Made by a program: the position numbers and the translations under genes
Source of the DNA: Actinomycetota bacterium
GTDB taxonomy: Bacteria; Actinomycetota; Actinomycetes; S36-B12
Direction: 5' to 3'
Length of the DNA stretch: 7,816 nt
Assembly (NCBI GenBank): GCA_003506065.1
Contig: DNXA01000285.1
Span: 1-7,816, forward strand
Notes under the pieces: model-generated
Databases searched by the model: none
Seen by the model: only the letters and a program-made list of their open reading frames with translations
What the model was told of the DNA's origin: nothing
In this document: piece by piece, positions 1 to 5,247 of the stretch
How the letters are laid out: each line of letters starts with the position of its first letter
How positions within the stretch are numbered: the stretch's first letter is position 1

Positions 1-22
1 TCACCATGTCATTCATTTCCAT
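1..22 (-). CDS. Possible start of a further minus-strand gene, cut by the window edge
   Basis: On the minus strand an ATG at 22-20 opens a frame reading MEMNDMV before the window ends. A purine-rich AAGGGA element lies about 6 nt upstream, in Shine-Dalgarno position. Two further in-frame ATGs follow at 16 and 7, so the exact start is open. It would be the next gene in the direction of the dehydratase genes, about 140 bp downstream of the MaoC-like copy. Seven codons do not allow any functional assignment, and the call rests only on the start-site context. Confidence 0.27.
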
Positions 23-59
23 GGGTTCCCTTCGGCGGCAGTAAGGAGGGCTTTTCAGA

Positions 60-88
60 ACGGTAGAGCGGAGGAGGGTCTCTCACAA
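60..88 (-). promoter_or_regulatory. Weak sigma70-like promoter candidate for the left-edge gene
   Basis: Reading the minus strand, TTGTGA (88-83) is followed after 17 nt by TACCGT (65-60), a fair -35 and a poor -10 that keeps only the key TA...T positions. The -10 lies about 37 nt before the possible ATG at 22. The 143-bp gap (23-165) otherwise holds only short weak hairpins (for example 99-113, 6-bp arms) with no T-run, so neither a terminator for the MaoC-like gene nor this promoter is secure. Confidence 0.2.
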
Positions 89-165
89 GGGTTGGAAGCC
101 GAATGGCATTCGGTGCGCGAAGATGGCCTCCCTGAACACCGACAATCAGGACATACATCGCGGAT

Positions 166-594
166 TCAGAAGCTGACGCTCGCTGTTCCAACTGCCAGGC
201 GCGAGCCTTCATCCTCTTGGGTCCATAGATCAATCGAGACGGTGTCGCCCTGCACGTCGCTCACTGTTCCGTGCGCAGTCAGCATTTGCCCGCGCAGATT
301 CGAATTGCGGAACTGCACGTCTACGCGAAGGATGCAGCCGTTGGGACCGATGAACTGCCGCAACAGACTGTGCAGGTAGGACAACTGCAGATTGCCCATG
401 CCGAAGGCCTTCGGGAATCCCTCACTGCGCGCAGCATCGTCATTCATGGAGTGGGGCAGAAACTCGTCGTTGACGGCTGCGTAGCGGTTCCAGTTGTCGA
501 AATCCGTATGACGAGAGAACGGCGCAAGCTGATCGCCTACCTGCGCACGACTAATAGCGAATGCCTGAGTTGATGGTTCGCTTGACGAGTTCAC
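166..594 (-). CDS. MaoC-like hotdog dehydratase/hydratase subunit, diverged copy (copy B)
   Basis: This is a 142-residue protein if it starts at GTG 594. It is a single MaoC-type hotdog domain and a clear paralogue of the gene at 1135-1527, sharing NRYAAVNDEF and AFGMGNLQ plus much of the C-terminal half. Such subunits pair with a FAS1-like dehydratase subunit, here encoded immediately upstream, to hydrate enoyl thioesters. Two things are odd. The paralogue's P-I-H-M-D is P-H-S-M-N-D here (residues 47-52), so the expected catalytic His is replaced or displaced and the HxD pattern is lost. The start is also unclear: GTG 594 overlaps the upstream gene by 44 nt and has no visible ribosome site, and no other ATG, GTG or TTG lies in frame before the conserved domain. 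The point matching copy A's start is an ATT codon (555-553) that overlaps the upstream stop. Translation may be coupled to the upstream gene. It could be an inactive or repurposed subunit. The reading frame itself is intact. Confidence 0.85.
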   Translation of the reverse strand: MNSSSEPSTQAFAISRAQVGDQLAPFSRHTDFDNWNRYAAVNDEFLPHSMNDDAARSEGFPKAFGMGNLQLSYLHSLLRQFIGPNGCILRVDVQFRNSNLRGQMLTAHGTVSDVQGDTVSIDLWTQEDEGSRLAVGTASVSF

Positions 595-1048
595 CGTTCT
601 GGTTTGTCCAGGTGCTGATCGACTGCGTGATGAGCATGAGTCCCATGCGGCCCTGCCGCTCGGTGTACTCGCCCACGGATTTCACGTCGGTGATGACGTC
701 TCCCACATGCATGCGCACGCCGTAGGTGCAGTTCATGCCGCCGTTGAGTCCTGCTCGGAATTTCCAATCTGGAAATCCAAGTGCGCGCTCGTTGATGCCA
801 TGCCGCACCATGACTCTGCCGTCGTCGCCTTCGAGCAGTGACTCATACGAGGCTGGTCCCCACGCGAAAGCATCGAAATCCTCAGGGGCGTACTCAGCGT
901 TCATGAACGTCTCAGGCGCTGGCTCTGGCCAATAGACGGCCATGGCCCACTTGCGAATTGCGGACGCCTCAATCGGATAACTGACCGAACGCGAGCACAG
1001 GGTGCCGTTCGCATTGATCACGGTGTCATTGAGATATGTCTCGGTCAT
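551..1048 (-). CDS. FAS1-like dehydratase (MaoC_dehydrat_N) hotdog subunit, copy B
   Basis: This 165-residue protein matches the N-terminal hotdog subunit of two-gene acyl dehydratases (the HadA/HadC side of mycobacterial HadAB/HadBC). In that family this partner shapes the acyl tunnel and the MaoC-like partner supplies the catalytic residues. It is paralogous to 1539-2069: both contain RKWAMAVYWPE, YGVRM-VGDVIT, GEY-ER-GR-GLML and end IRY. Over the final 65 residues 44 are identical when aligned by eye. Copy B lacks about 9 residues that copy A carries after the WPE segment. I chose ATG 1048 because GGAG (1058-1055) sits 6 nt upstream. A TTG at 1078 would extend the frame by 10 residues but lies in the T-tract of the preceding terminator. 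The stop overlaps the start region of the MaoC-like copy B gene, so the two are probably translated together. Copy A's terminator lies just upstream, so expression depends on readthrough or an unseen promoter. Confidence 0.88.
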   Translation of the reverse strand: MTETYLNDTVINANGTLCSRSVSYPIEASAIRKWAMAVYWPEPAPETFMNAEYAPEDFDAFAWGPASYESLLEGDDGRVMVRHGINERALGFPDWKFRAGLNGGMNCTYGVRMHVGDVITDVKSVGEYTERQGRMGLMLITQSISTWTNQNGELVKRTINSGIRY

Positions 1049-1076
1049 GACCTGCTCCAAAGTGTTGAAGTCTCGC

Positions 1077-1119
1077 AAAATGCGAAGGGGCCATCACGCA
1101 CTGCACGATGGCCCCTTCG
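1077..1119 (-). terminator. Rho-independent terminator after the MaoC-like copy A gene
   Basis: There is a perfect 13-bp inverted repeat: CGAAGGGGCCATC at 1083-1095 pairs with 1107-1119 around an 11-nt loop. On the minus-strand transcript the stem begins about 15 nt after the copy A stop codon (1137-1135) and is followed by CA and then four U residues (1080-1077). The stem is long and GC-rich but the U-tract is short, so termination may be incomplete. It ends only 29 nt before the copy B start at 1048. On the plus strand there is no gene for it to serve. Confidence 0.8.
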
Positions 1120-1134
1120 TTCATGTCTGTGGAA

Positions 1135-1527
1135 CTACTTGCCCATCTTCACCTTGGCTGAGCCCGGTGCGAGCTTGGTGCCCTCCTGCTGCTCAGTCCA
1201 GACATCGAGGCTGATGACATCGCCGTCGACTGCTGTGACAACGCCCTTGGCCGTCACCGTCTGACCCTTGACGTTCGGGCTGCGGAACTGCACCTCAATG
1301 CTGAGGATCTCGCCGTTCTCGCCGACCCAGCTGCGCAGCATGTTGTGGAGGTAGGCCCACTGCAGGTTGCCCATGCCGAAGGCGCCACCGTTGCCGGCCG
1401 CCTCACCTGCTGCATCGTCCATGTGAATAGGCACGAACTCGTCGTTGACCGCTGCATAGCGGTTCCAGTTCGCAAAGCCTGTCTCGCGAGTGAATGTTGG
1501 AAGCTCGTCGCCAACCTTGACCGTCAT
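1135..1527 (-). CDS. MaoC-like hotdog enoyl-CoA hydratase/acyl dehydratase subunit (copy A)
   Basis: This 130-residue single-hotdog protein is the MaoC/HadB-like subunit expected to carry the active site of a two-subunit (R)-specific hydratase or 3-hydroxyacyl dehydratase. The sequence shows NRYAAVNDEF and then V-P-I-H-M-D (residues 32-37). His35 and the preceding acidic pair Asp29/Glu30 correspond to the hydratase-2 Asp/His motif (D-x-N-P-x-H-x-D). The spacing is one residue longer if Asp29 is the acid and exact if Glu30 is. AFGMGNLQ follows and then the long hotdog strands. Two ATGs compete: 1533 has its AGGAGG only 1 nt away, whereas 1527 has it 7 nt away, so 1527 is preferred. The upstream partner's TAG stop overlaps that AGGAGG, which points to translational coupling and equal subunit supply. 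It is followed by a strong hairpin terminator. Whether the substrate is a CoA or ACP thioester cannot be told, but the dehydrogenase genes nearby favour CoA. Confidence 0.9.
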   Translation of the reverse strand: MTVKVGDELPTFTRETGFANWNRYAAVNDEFVPIHMDDAAGEAAGNGGAFGMGNLQWAYLHNMLRSWVGENGEILSIEVQFRSPNVKGQTVTAKGVVTAVDGDVISLDVWTEQQEGTKLAPGSAKVKMGK

Positions 1528-1534
1528 TGTCATT

Positions 1535-1540
1535 CCTCCT
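1535..1540 (-). promoter_or_regulatory. Strong ribosome binding site overlapping the upstream stop codon
   Basis: AGGAGG on the minus strand (1540-1535) is a near-perfect Shine-Dalgarno sequence. The TAG stop of the FAS1-like subunit (1541-1539) shares two bases with it. It is 7 nt from ATG 1527 but only 1 nt from ATG 1533, which decides the start of the MaoC-like copy A gene and suggests coupled translation of the two subunits. Copy B lacks an equivalent site. Confidence 0.8.
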
Positions 1541-2069
1541 AGTACCGAATCAAGGTGCTGCTGGTCCGCTTGACCATTTCACCGTTCTGGTTGACCCATG
1601 TTGAGACTCCACGGCTGAAGAGCATGAGACCAAGGCGTCCTTCGCGCTCGCTGTACTCACCGATGGAGTTTGTGCTGGTGATGACGTCGCCGACGCCCAT
1701 GCGCACTCCGTACTCGCAGATCATCCCGCCATTGAGCATGAACTTCAGGCCGGGCCCTGGGATGCCCAAGGCCAGCTCGCTGTTGTCGGGGTTGTTGCCA
1801 TCGCGGCTGGATGCGCCGCCCTTGAGCAGCAGCTCATTGGATGCTGCCGACCAAGCGAAGGGGTTGAACTCCTCCGGAGCCACGAGACGGCCGTGCACCG
1901 TCTTGGATGCTGCTGCCGGGTCGGTGAAGACCGCTGGTGCCTTCTCCGGCCAATAGACCGCCATTGCCCACTTGCGAATATCCGATTCACTGATCGGGTA
2001 ACTCGTCGAGCGCGACGTCTCCGTTCCGACGGCGGCCTTCATAGCCTCCGAGATGTTGCTGTCTGCCAT
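1539..2069 (-). CDS. FAS1-like dehydratase (MaoC_dehydrat_N) hotdog subunit, copy A
   Basis: This 176-residue protein belongs to the FAS1-like dehydratase / MaoC N-terminal hotdog family and is the likely partner of the MaoC-like gene that starts 11 nt after its stop. Recognisable segments are RKWAMAVYWPE near residue 30, a central EE-NPFAW, LNGGM-CEYGVRM-VGDVIT and GEYSEREGR, ending NQNGEMVKR. In characterised relatives (HadA/HadC) this subunit binds the acyl chain and does not carry the catalytic pair. The ATG at 2069 is preceded by AAAGGAAG (2079-2072), a good ribosome site. Its start is 39 nt downstream of the VWA gene's stop with no hairpin in between, so it is probably co-transcribed with that gene. 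Compared with copy B it has an Ala-rich insertion of about 9 residues (around positions 52-65). Confidence 0.9.
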   Translation of the reverse strand: MADSNISEAMKAAVGTETSRSTSYPISESDIRKWAMAVYWPEKAPAVFTDPAAASKTVHGRLVAPEEFNPFAWSAASNELLLKGGASSRDGNNPDNSELALGIPGPGLKFMLNGGMICEYGVRMGVGDVITSTNSIGEYSEREGRLGLMLFSRGVSTWVNQNGEMVKRTSSTLIRY

Positions 2070-2108
2070 GGCTTCCTTTCATTGTCGCCAAGCGTGTGGA
2101 CTCGTGAC

Positions 2109-3494
2109 TCAGTCCAACTCTTCGATGAATGCTTTCAGTTGGCGCACATTTCTGCACTCGAAAACAGAACTGCAGTAGGGCGCATATTTGTTGATGACCG
2201 AGTCACCCTCACCCCAGCTGACTTCACGCTCGGGATTCAACCAGAAGACTCGGTGTGCGCGCTTGGCAATGTACTCAACAGTCTCAACAGACGGCTGACG
2301 GTAGTTCGAGCGCCCATCTCCGAGAATCAGCACGATGCTGCGGCTGTTGACCTGAGGCCCCCAGCGCTTCACAAAGGTTCGGAAGGCCGCGCCGTAATCG
2401 GAGCGACCATCCAGCCAGATGCCGCCCTTGTTCTCGTCGATGCGCTGGGCGGCTTCGGCAATGTTGTTGGACGTCTGCATGATCTCGGTGACCTCATCGA
2501 TGCCGTCGACAAAGACGAAGCTGCGCACGCTGCGGAATTGCGAACGGATCGCGAAGGTCAATTGGAGGGTGAAGGTCGCAAAGGAGGCCACCGAACCCGA
2601 GATGTCTGCGAGCACGATCAGTTCGGGCTTGGGCGGGTGTGGCTTCTTGAAGGCCAGATCAACAGGCACACCGCCGGAGGACATCGAATGGCGAACCGTG
2701 CCGCGGAAATCGATGGCGCCACGCCGTCCGTGTGAGCGCTTCTGGTGCAGCTTCTGGGCCAATTGCACAGGCAGCGGAGCCAGGGTCCATTCCAGGGCTT
2801 CAATCTCAGCTGTTGACCCAGTGAGAAAGTCGATGTCCTCGGGCAACTTGGCGCGCAGGGAGCGGGCCACAGCTGTGGCACCACGGTCGGCGACCAAGAG
2901 CGTTCGAACTGCGGCTTCGACTTTCTGCTGCAGGGTCTCGACCTTGTGGTCGGCGTCGCTTTCGGCCATCCGCTGACGCAGATCAGCACCTGGAGTGTCA
3001 GGCTCGATCTGCTCGCGCTCGATGAGCTCCTCGCGAATGCCGGGGAGGTCCAAGGCGCGCAGCACTCGGAAGACATAGAGATTGCCGGCGACCTGAGCCC
3101 CCTGCTGCACGTTCGCCTTGCGCTGTACAAAGACATCGATGAGTGCATTGACCATCAGCTCGTCATTCTCGGCAAGTGCCTCTACGAGCATGGCGTGCAG
3201 GGCATCGTCCTCGAGTTCGTTCAACATCTCAGCGACGGTTGTGCCGCCCTCGGATTCCTGGAACTCGACGTCAAAGGCCTTGAGACCTGAGAAGAAGAGG
3301 TCGAAGACGGTGTCGAAGGCCTTCATGTGCTCGATGCGCTTGACCATCGTTGCGCAGAGCGCTGCCTTGACCTGCTCGCGATTGCCGATGTCGATGACCT
3401 TCAGCGATCTGGCGGCGTCAATATGCTCGGTGGTCGATACCGGAATGCCGATTGTTCGCAGTTCGCGAACCAGCCCCTCAACTGTTGAAAGCAT
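2109..3494 (-). CDS. VWA domain protein, CoxE-like
   Basis: This 461-residue soluble protein has no signal peptide or membrane segment. Residues 1-250 are a helical, charged region. The stretch 257-284 (R-G-A-I-D-F-R-G-T-V-R-H-S then GGVPVDL) is typical of CoxE-family proteins. A VWA domain occupies about 290-420 and carries the metal-site motif DISGS (Asp297, Ser299, Ser301), GRSDYG (363-368) and GDGRSN (392-397). CoxE-like VWA proteins work with MoxR/CoxD AAA+ ATPases as chaperone-like pairs; CoxD/CoxE help mature the copper-sulfur-molybdenum centre of CO dehydrogenase. No CO dehydrogenase gene is in this window, so the client is unknown. The likely ATPase partner is the MoxR gene at 4178-5089. 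I chose ATG 3494 because GGGAGG (3504-3499) lies 4 nt upstream; a TTG at 3506 would place that site inside the gene. It heads the run of minus-strand genes leading into the dehydratase pair, so its client could be one of those proteins (inference). Confidence 0.9.
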   Translation of the reverse strand: MLSTVEGLVRELRTIGIPVSTTEHIDAARSLKVIDIGNREQVKAALCATMVKRIEHMKAFDTVFDLFFSGLKAFDVEFQESEGGTTVAEMLNELEDDALHAMLVEALAENDELMVNALIDVFVQRKANVQQGAQVAGNLYVFRVLRALDLPGIREELIEREQIEPDTPGADLRQRMAESDADHKVETLQQKVEAAVRTLLVADRGATAVARSLRAKLPEDIDFLTGSTAEIEALEWTLAPLPVQLAQKLHQKRSHGRRGAIDFRGTVRHSMSSGGVPVDLAFKKPHPPKPELIVLADISGSVASFATFTLQLTFAIRSQFRSVRSFVFVDGIDEVTEIMQTSNNIAEAAQRIDENKGGIWLDGRSDYGAAFRTFVKRWGPQVNSRSIVLILGDGRSNYRQPSVETVEYIAKRAHRVFWLNPEREVSWGEGDSVINKYAPYCSSVFECRNVRQLKAFIEELD

Positions 3495-3519
3495 GCTGCC
3501 TCCCAACTTGGCTTCGGCT

Positions 3520-3525
3520 TATGCT
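3520..3525 (+). promoter_or_regulatory. Candidate -10 element for leaderless transcription of the hydrolase gene
   Basis: TATGCT lies 6 nt before the ATG at 3532, so a transcript starting the usual 6-7 nt after the -10 would begin at or next to the start codon. No Shine-Dalgarno sequence precedes this ATG, in contrast with almost every other gene here, which fits a leaderless mRNA. No convincing -35 is visible at 17 nt, so the call is tentative. Confidence 0.35.
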
Positions 3526-3531
3526 CGCGCC

Positions 3532-4161
3532 ATGTCTGCTCCGGTGGTGCTGGTCCATGGTCTGGGTTCTTCCTTCGAGCACAACTGGGGGGTGACCGGC
3601 TGGATCGACATCCTGGAGTCCGAGGGCTTTGCGGTCGTTGGTCACGAACTGCCTGGACACGGCAGTGCGCCGCAAGCCGACGGCGGTGAGCCGGAGGCGG
3701 TTCAGCGGCTGGTGAGTCTGGTGACTGAGCAGGCCCCGGTAGTAGGCATCGGCTTCAGCGCTGGCGCTCGACTCGTGCTGCGTGCGGCGATTGCCTCGCC
3801 GGAGTCCTTCGACAAGGTGGTCCTGCTTGGCATCGGCGACGGCATGTGGAAGGAGCGTGAAGAAGGCACGGGGGAGATGCCCGACCTGGTCCTGCAACTG
3901 CTCGAGACCGCAGGCAACGACCGGGCCTCTGTTCAGAAGTACGTCGATGGATTCGCCGCCATGCCGCCGCTGAGCGAGTTGGCCAAACTGACGATGCCGA
4001 CCCTGGTGGTCATCGGTGAACGCGACATGGTCGGACCCGTTGACGAGATGCTTGCTGCATTGCCGAATGTGCGCGCCATCGTGCTGAAGGGTGTCGATCA
4101 CTTCTCGACCACCTCCAACTTCAACTGCCAGGACGCTGTGCTCCGCTTCCTCGCGGAGTAG
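3532..4161 (+). CDS. Small alpha/beta-fold hydrolase
   Basis: This is a 209-residue cytoplasmic alpha/beta hydrolase. The sequence shows the oxyanion-hole HG in VLVHGLGSS (residues 5-14), PGHG (41-44), the nucleophile elbow G-F-S-A-G with Ser76, an acid in GERD (Asp165) and the catalytic His in GVDHFS (His190), so the triad is complete. At 209 residues it is shorter than typical members of 250-300, with a small cap region between Ser76 and Asp165. The substrate cannot be predicted; esterase, thioesterase or lactonase activity are all possible, and a thioesterase would suit the acyl-CoA context. The open frame extends upstream to 3118, but that part is antisense to the VWA gene, so ATG 3532 is preferred; it has no ribosome site and may be leaderless. 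It is divergent from the VWA gene (37 nt between starts) and convergent with the MoxR gene (16 nt between stops). Confidence 0.86.
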   Translation: MSAPVVLVHGLGSSFEHNWGVTGWIDILESEGFAVVGHELPGHGSAPQADGGEPEAVQRLVSLVTEQAPVVGIGFSAGARLVLRAAIASPESFDKVVLLGIGDGMWKEREEGTGEMPDLVLQLLETAGNDRASVQKYVDGFAAMPPLSELAKLTMPTLVVIGERDMVGPVDEMLAALPNVRAIVLKGVDHFSTTSNFNCQDAVLRFLAE

Positions 4162-4177
4162 CGCACTTCCACTCGGC

Positions 4178-5089
4178 TCATGCGCCGGTCAGTTCCTCAG
4201 TTGCCTTCTCGATATCGGCTTGATGCTTCAGGAGCACGGGAAGATGCTCGACCACAACGTCCGTCGTGATGTCCTTCTGTCCCTGGAGCACCAGCACGCG
4301 TGCCCAGTCAAGGGACTCGGACACTGACGGGCTCTTCTTCAGGTTGAGATCGCGCAGGGTGCGCACGATTCGCGCGACCTGCTCAGCGAGGTTCTCGGTG
4401 ATGCCGGGCACTGCGGCCAGGATGATCTCGCGCTCGCGTTCAACGGTGGGGTAGCCAACGTGCATGAACAGGCAGCGGCGCTTCAAAGCCTCTGAAAGAT
4501 CACGGCTGTTGTTGGAGGTGAGCACGACCATTGGGTGCTGGCGGGCATGGACTGTGCCGAGTTCAGGGATGGACACCTGGAAGTCAGAGAGGATTTCAAG
4601 AAGAAGGGCCTCGGTCTCAATGTCCAGACGGTCGACCTCGTCGATCAGCAGCACGACGTCATCCTCGGCTTGAATCGCCTCGAGCAGAGGCCGGTGCAGG
4701 AGGTACTCCTCGCCGAAGATGTCATCCTCGATCGCGTTCCAGTCGCCTGCTGCCTCTTGGCGCACGGCCTGAATACGCAGCAACTGCTTGCGGTAGTCCC
4801 ATTCATAGAGCGCGCGCGATTCATCGAGTCCCTCGTAGCACTGCAGGCGAATGACTCGAGCACCCATGGCACGTGCGACTGCCTTGGCGAGCTCGGTCTT
4901 GCCAGTGCCAGCCGGGCCCTCAGCGAGCAGAGGCTTGCCGAGCAGGCTGGCAAGGGAGACGACTCCGGCGATGTGGGGATCTGCCACGTATCCGACCTCG
5001 GCAAGTCTGGCCGTCGTATCCGCGATATTCGGAAAGGTAGCCACGGCCGTCGCCATGACGGATGGGACGGTGTTGGGCGAGGCGGACAT
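4178..5089 (-). CDS. MoxR-type AAA+ ATPase, CoxD-like
   Basis: This is a 303-residue AAA+ ATPase of the MoxR family. Visible motifs are Walker A GPAGTGKT (58-65), Walker B VLLIDE (146-151), sensor 1 TSNN (191-194) and an arginine-finger candidate in KRR (203-205). A C-terminal helical lid follows. MoxR ATPases act with VWA proteins as chaperone-like modules for protein maturation or cofactor insertion; the partner here is almost certainly the CoxE-like gene at 2109-3494. I chose ATG 5089 because AAGGAG (5099-5094) sits 4 nt upstream. The open frame continues to 5236 but that part translates AT-rich intergenic DNA and lacks family similarity. Unlike the usual adjacent moxR-VWA order, an opposite-strand hydrolase gene lies between the two genes. 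The gene is divergent from the acyl-CoA dehydrogenases across 199 bp that holds candidate operators. Confidence 0.92.
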   Translation of the reverse strand: MSASPNTVPSVMATAVATFPNIADTTARLAEVGYVADPHIAGVVSLASLLGKPLLAEGPAGTGKTELAKAVARAMGARVIRLQCYEGLDESRALYEWDYRKQLLRIQAVRQEAAGDWNAIEDDIFGEEYLLHRPLLEAIQAEDDVVLLIDEVDRLDIETEALLLEILSDFQVSIPELGTVHARQHPMVVLTSNNSRDLSEALKRRCLFMHVGYPTVEREREIILAAVPGITENLAEQVARIVRTLRDLNLKKSPSVSESLDWARVLVLQGQKDITTDVVVEHLPVLLKHQADIEKATEELTGA

Positions 5090-5123
5090 GCAACTCCTTA
5101 GGGCACGAATCTTTGGGACAAAC

Positions 5124-5146
5124 ATCTCGGACGGGTTGTTCGAGAT
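5124..5146. promoter_or_regulatory. Inverted repeat ATCTCG-N11-CGAGAT, candidate operator upstream of MoxR
   Basis: Perfect 6-bp arms at 5124-5129 and 5141-5146 are separated by 11 nt, giving half-site centres about 17 bp apart, which could suit a dimeric regulator. It lies 35-57 bp upstream of the MoxR start. A TTGTCA that could be a -35 on the minus strand lies just beside it (5156-5151), but no good -10 follows. It could equally be a 5'-leader stem with an 11-nt loop. Confidence 0.35.
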
Positions 5147-5215
5147 CGATTGACAAGGCCTGCGCCGAGTGGTCGTATTACGAACTAGGTCTAATAGGCA
5201 GATATTTATCACCTT

Positions 5216-5243
5216 TTGGACCAGTCCGTATTGCATTCATGAT
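5216..5243 (+). promoter_or_regulatory. Candidate promoter for the acyl-CoA dehydrogenase genes
   Basis: TTGGAC (5216-5221) is followed after 16 nt by CATGAT (5238-5243), matching the sigma70-type -35 and -10 imperfectly but keeping the key A and T of the -10. Transcription would start near 5250, giving a leader of about 40 nt. GGACCAGTCC (5218-5227) overlaps the -35 and could be a repressor site. GATATT (5241-5246) is an alternative -10 with a longer 19-nt spacer. Confidence 0.33.
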
Positions 5244-5247
5244 ATTA

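Larger units (their letters stand above)
166..2069 (-). repeat. Tandem duplication of a two-gene hotdog dehydratase module
   Basis: The module 'FAS1-like dehydratase subunit then MaoC-like subunit' occurs twice in the same order and orientation: copy A at 2069-1135 and copy B at 1048-166. The subunits of each type align along their whole lengths at protein level (44 of the last 65 residues identical in the first subunit). The DNA has diverged throughout, so this is an old duplication, or acquisition of a related module, rather than a recent repeat. A hairpin terminator separates the two copies. Confidence 0.85.

Noticed and set aside
99..113. Hairpin CCGAAT-GGC-ATTCGG as a terminator after MaoC-like copy B
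   Set aside because: The stem is only 6 bp and no T-run follows on either strand.
9..233. 74-codon minus-strand open frame over the left-end gap
   Set aside because: It begins inside the MaoC-like copy B gene in another frame, has no ribosome site and shows no domain.
1049..1078. TTG start at 1078 for the FAS1-like copy B gene
   Set aside because: It lies in the terminator U-tract and has no ribosome site, while ATG 1048 has GGAG 6 nt upstream.
1893..2735. 280-codon plus-strand open frame
   Set aside because: It spans the antisense of three features (hotdog copy A, the gap, the VWA gene) and its translation shows no family motif.
3495..3506. TTG start at 3506 for the VWA gene
   Set aside because: It would put the GGGAGG ribosome site inside the coding sequence; ATG 3494 uses that site.
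3118..3531. In-frame 138-codon extension upstream of the hydrolase ATG
   Set aside because: It is entirely antisense to the conserved VWA gene and its Ser/Arg-rich translation resembles no hydrolase N-terminus; the domain begins directly at ATG 3532.
5183..5190. KstR-type operator (T-nn-AAC-nn-GTT-nn-A)
   Set aside because: The core reads AAC-TA-GGT with one mismatch and lacks the outer T, so it is too degenerate to name.
5090..5236. Upstream extension of the MoxR gene to 5236
   Set aside because: ATG 5089 has AAGGAG at proper spacing; the extension translates AT-rich regulatory DNA and lies outside the MoxR family's usual length.
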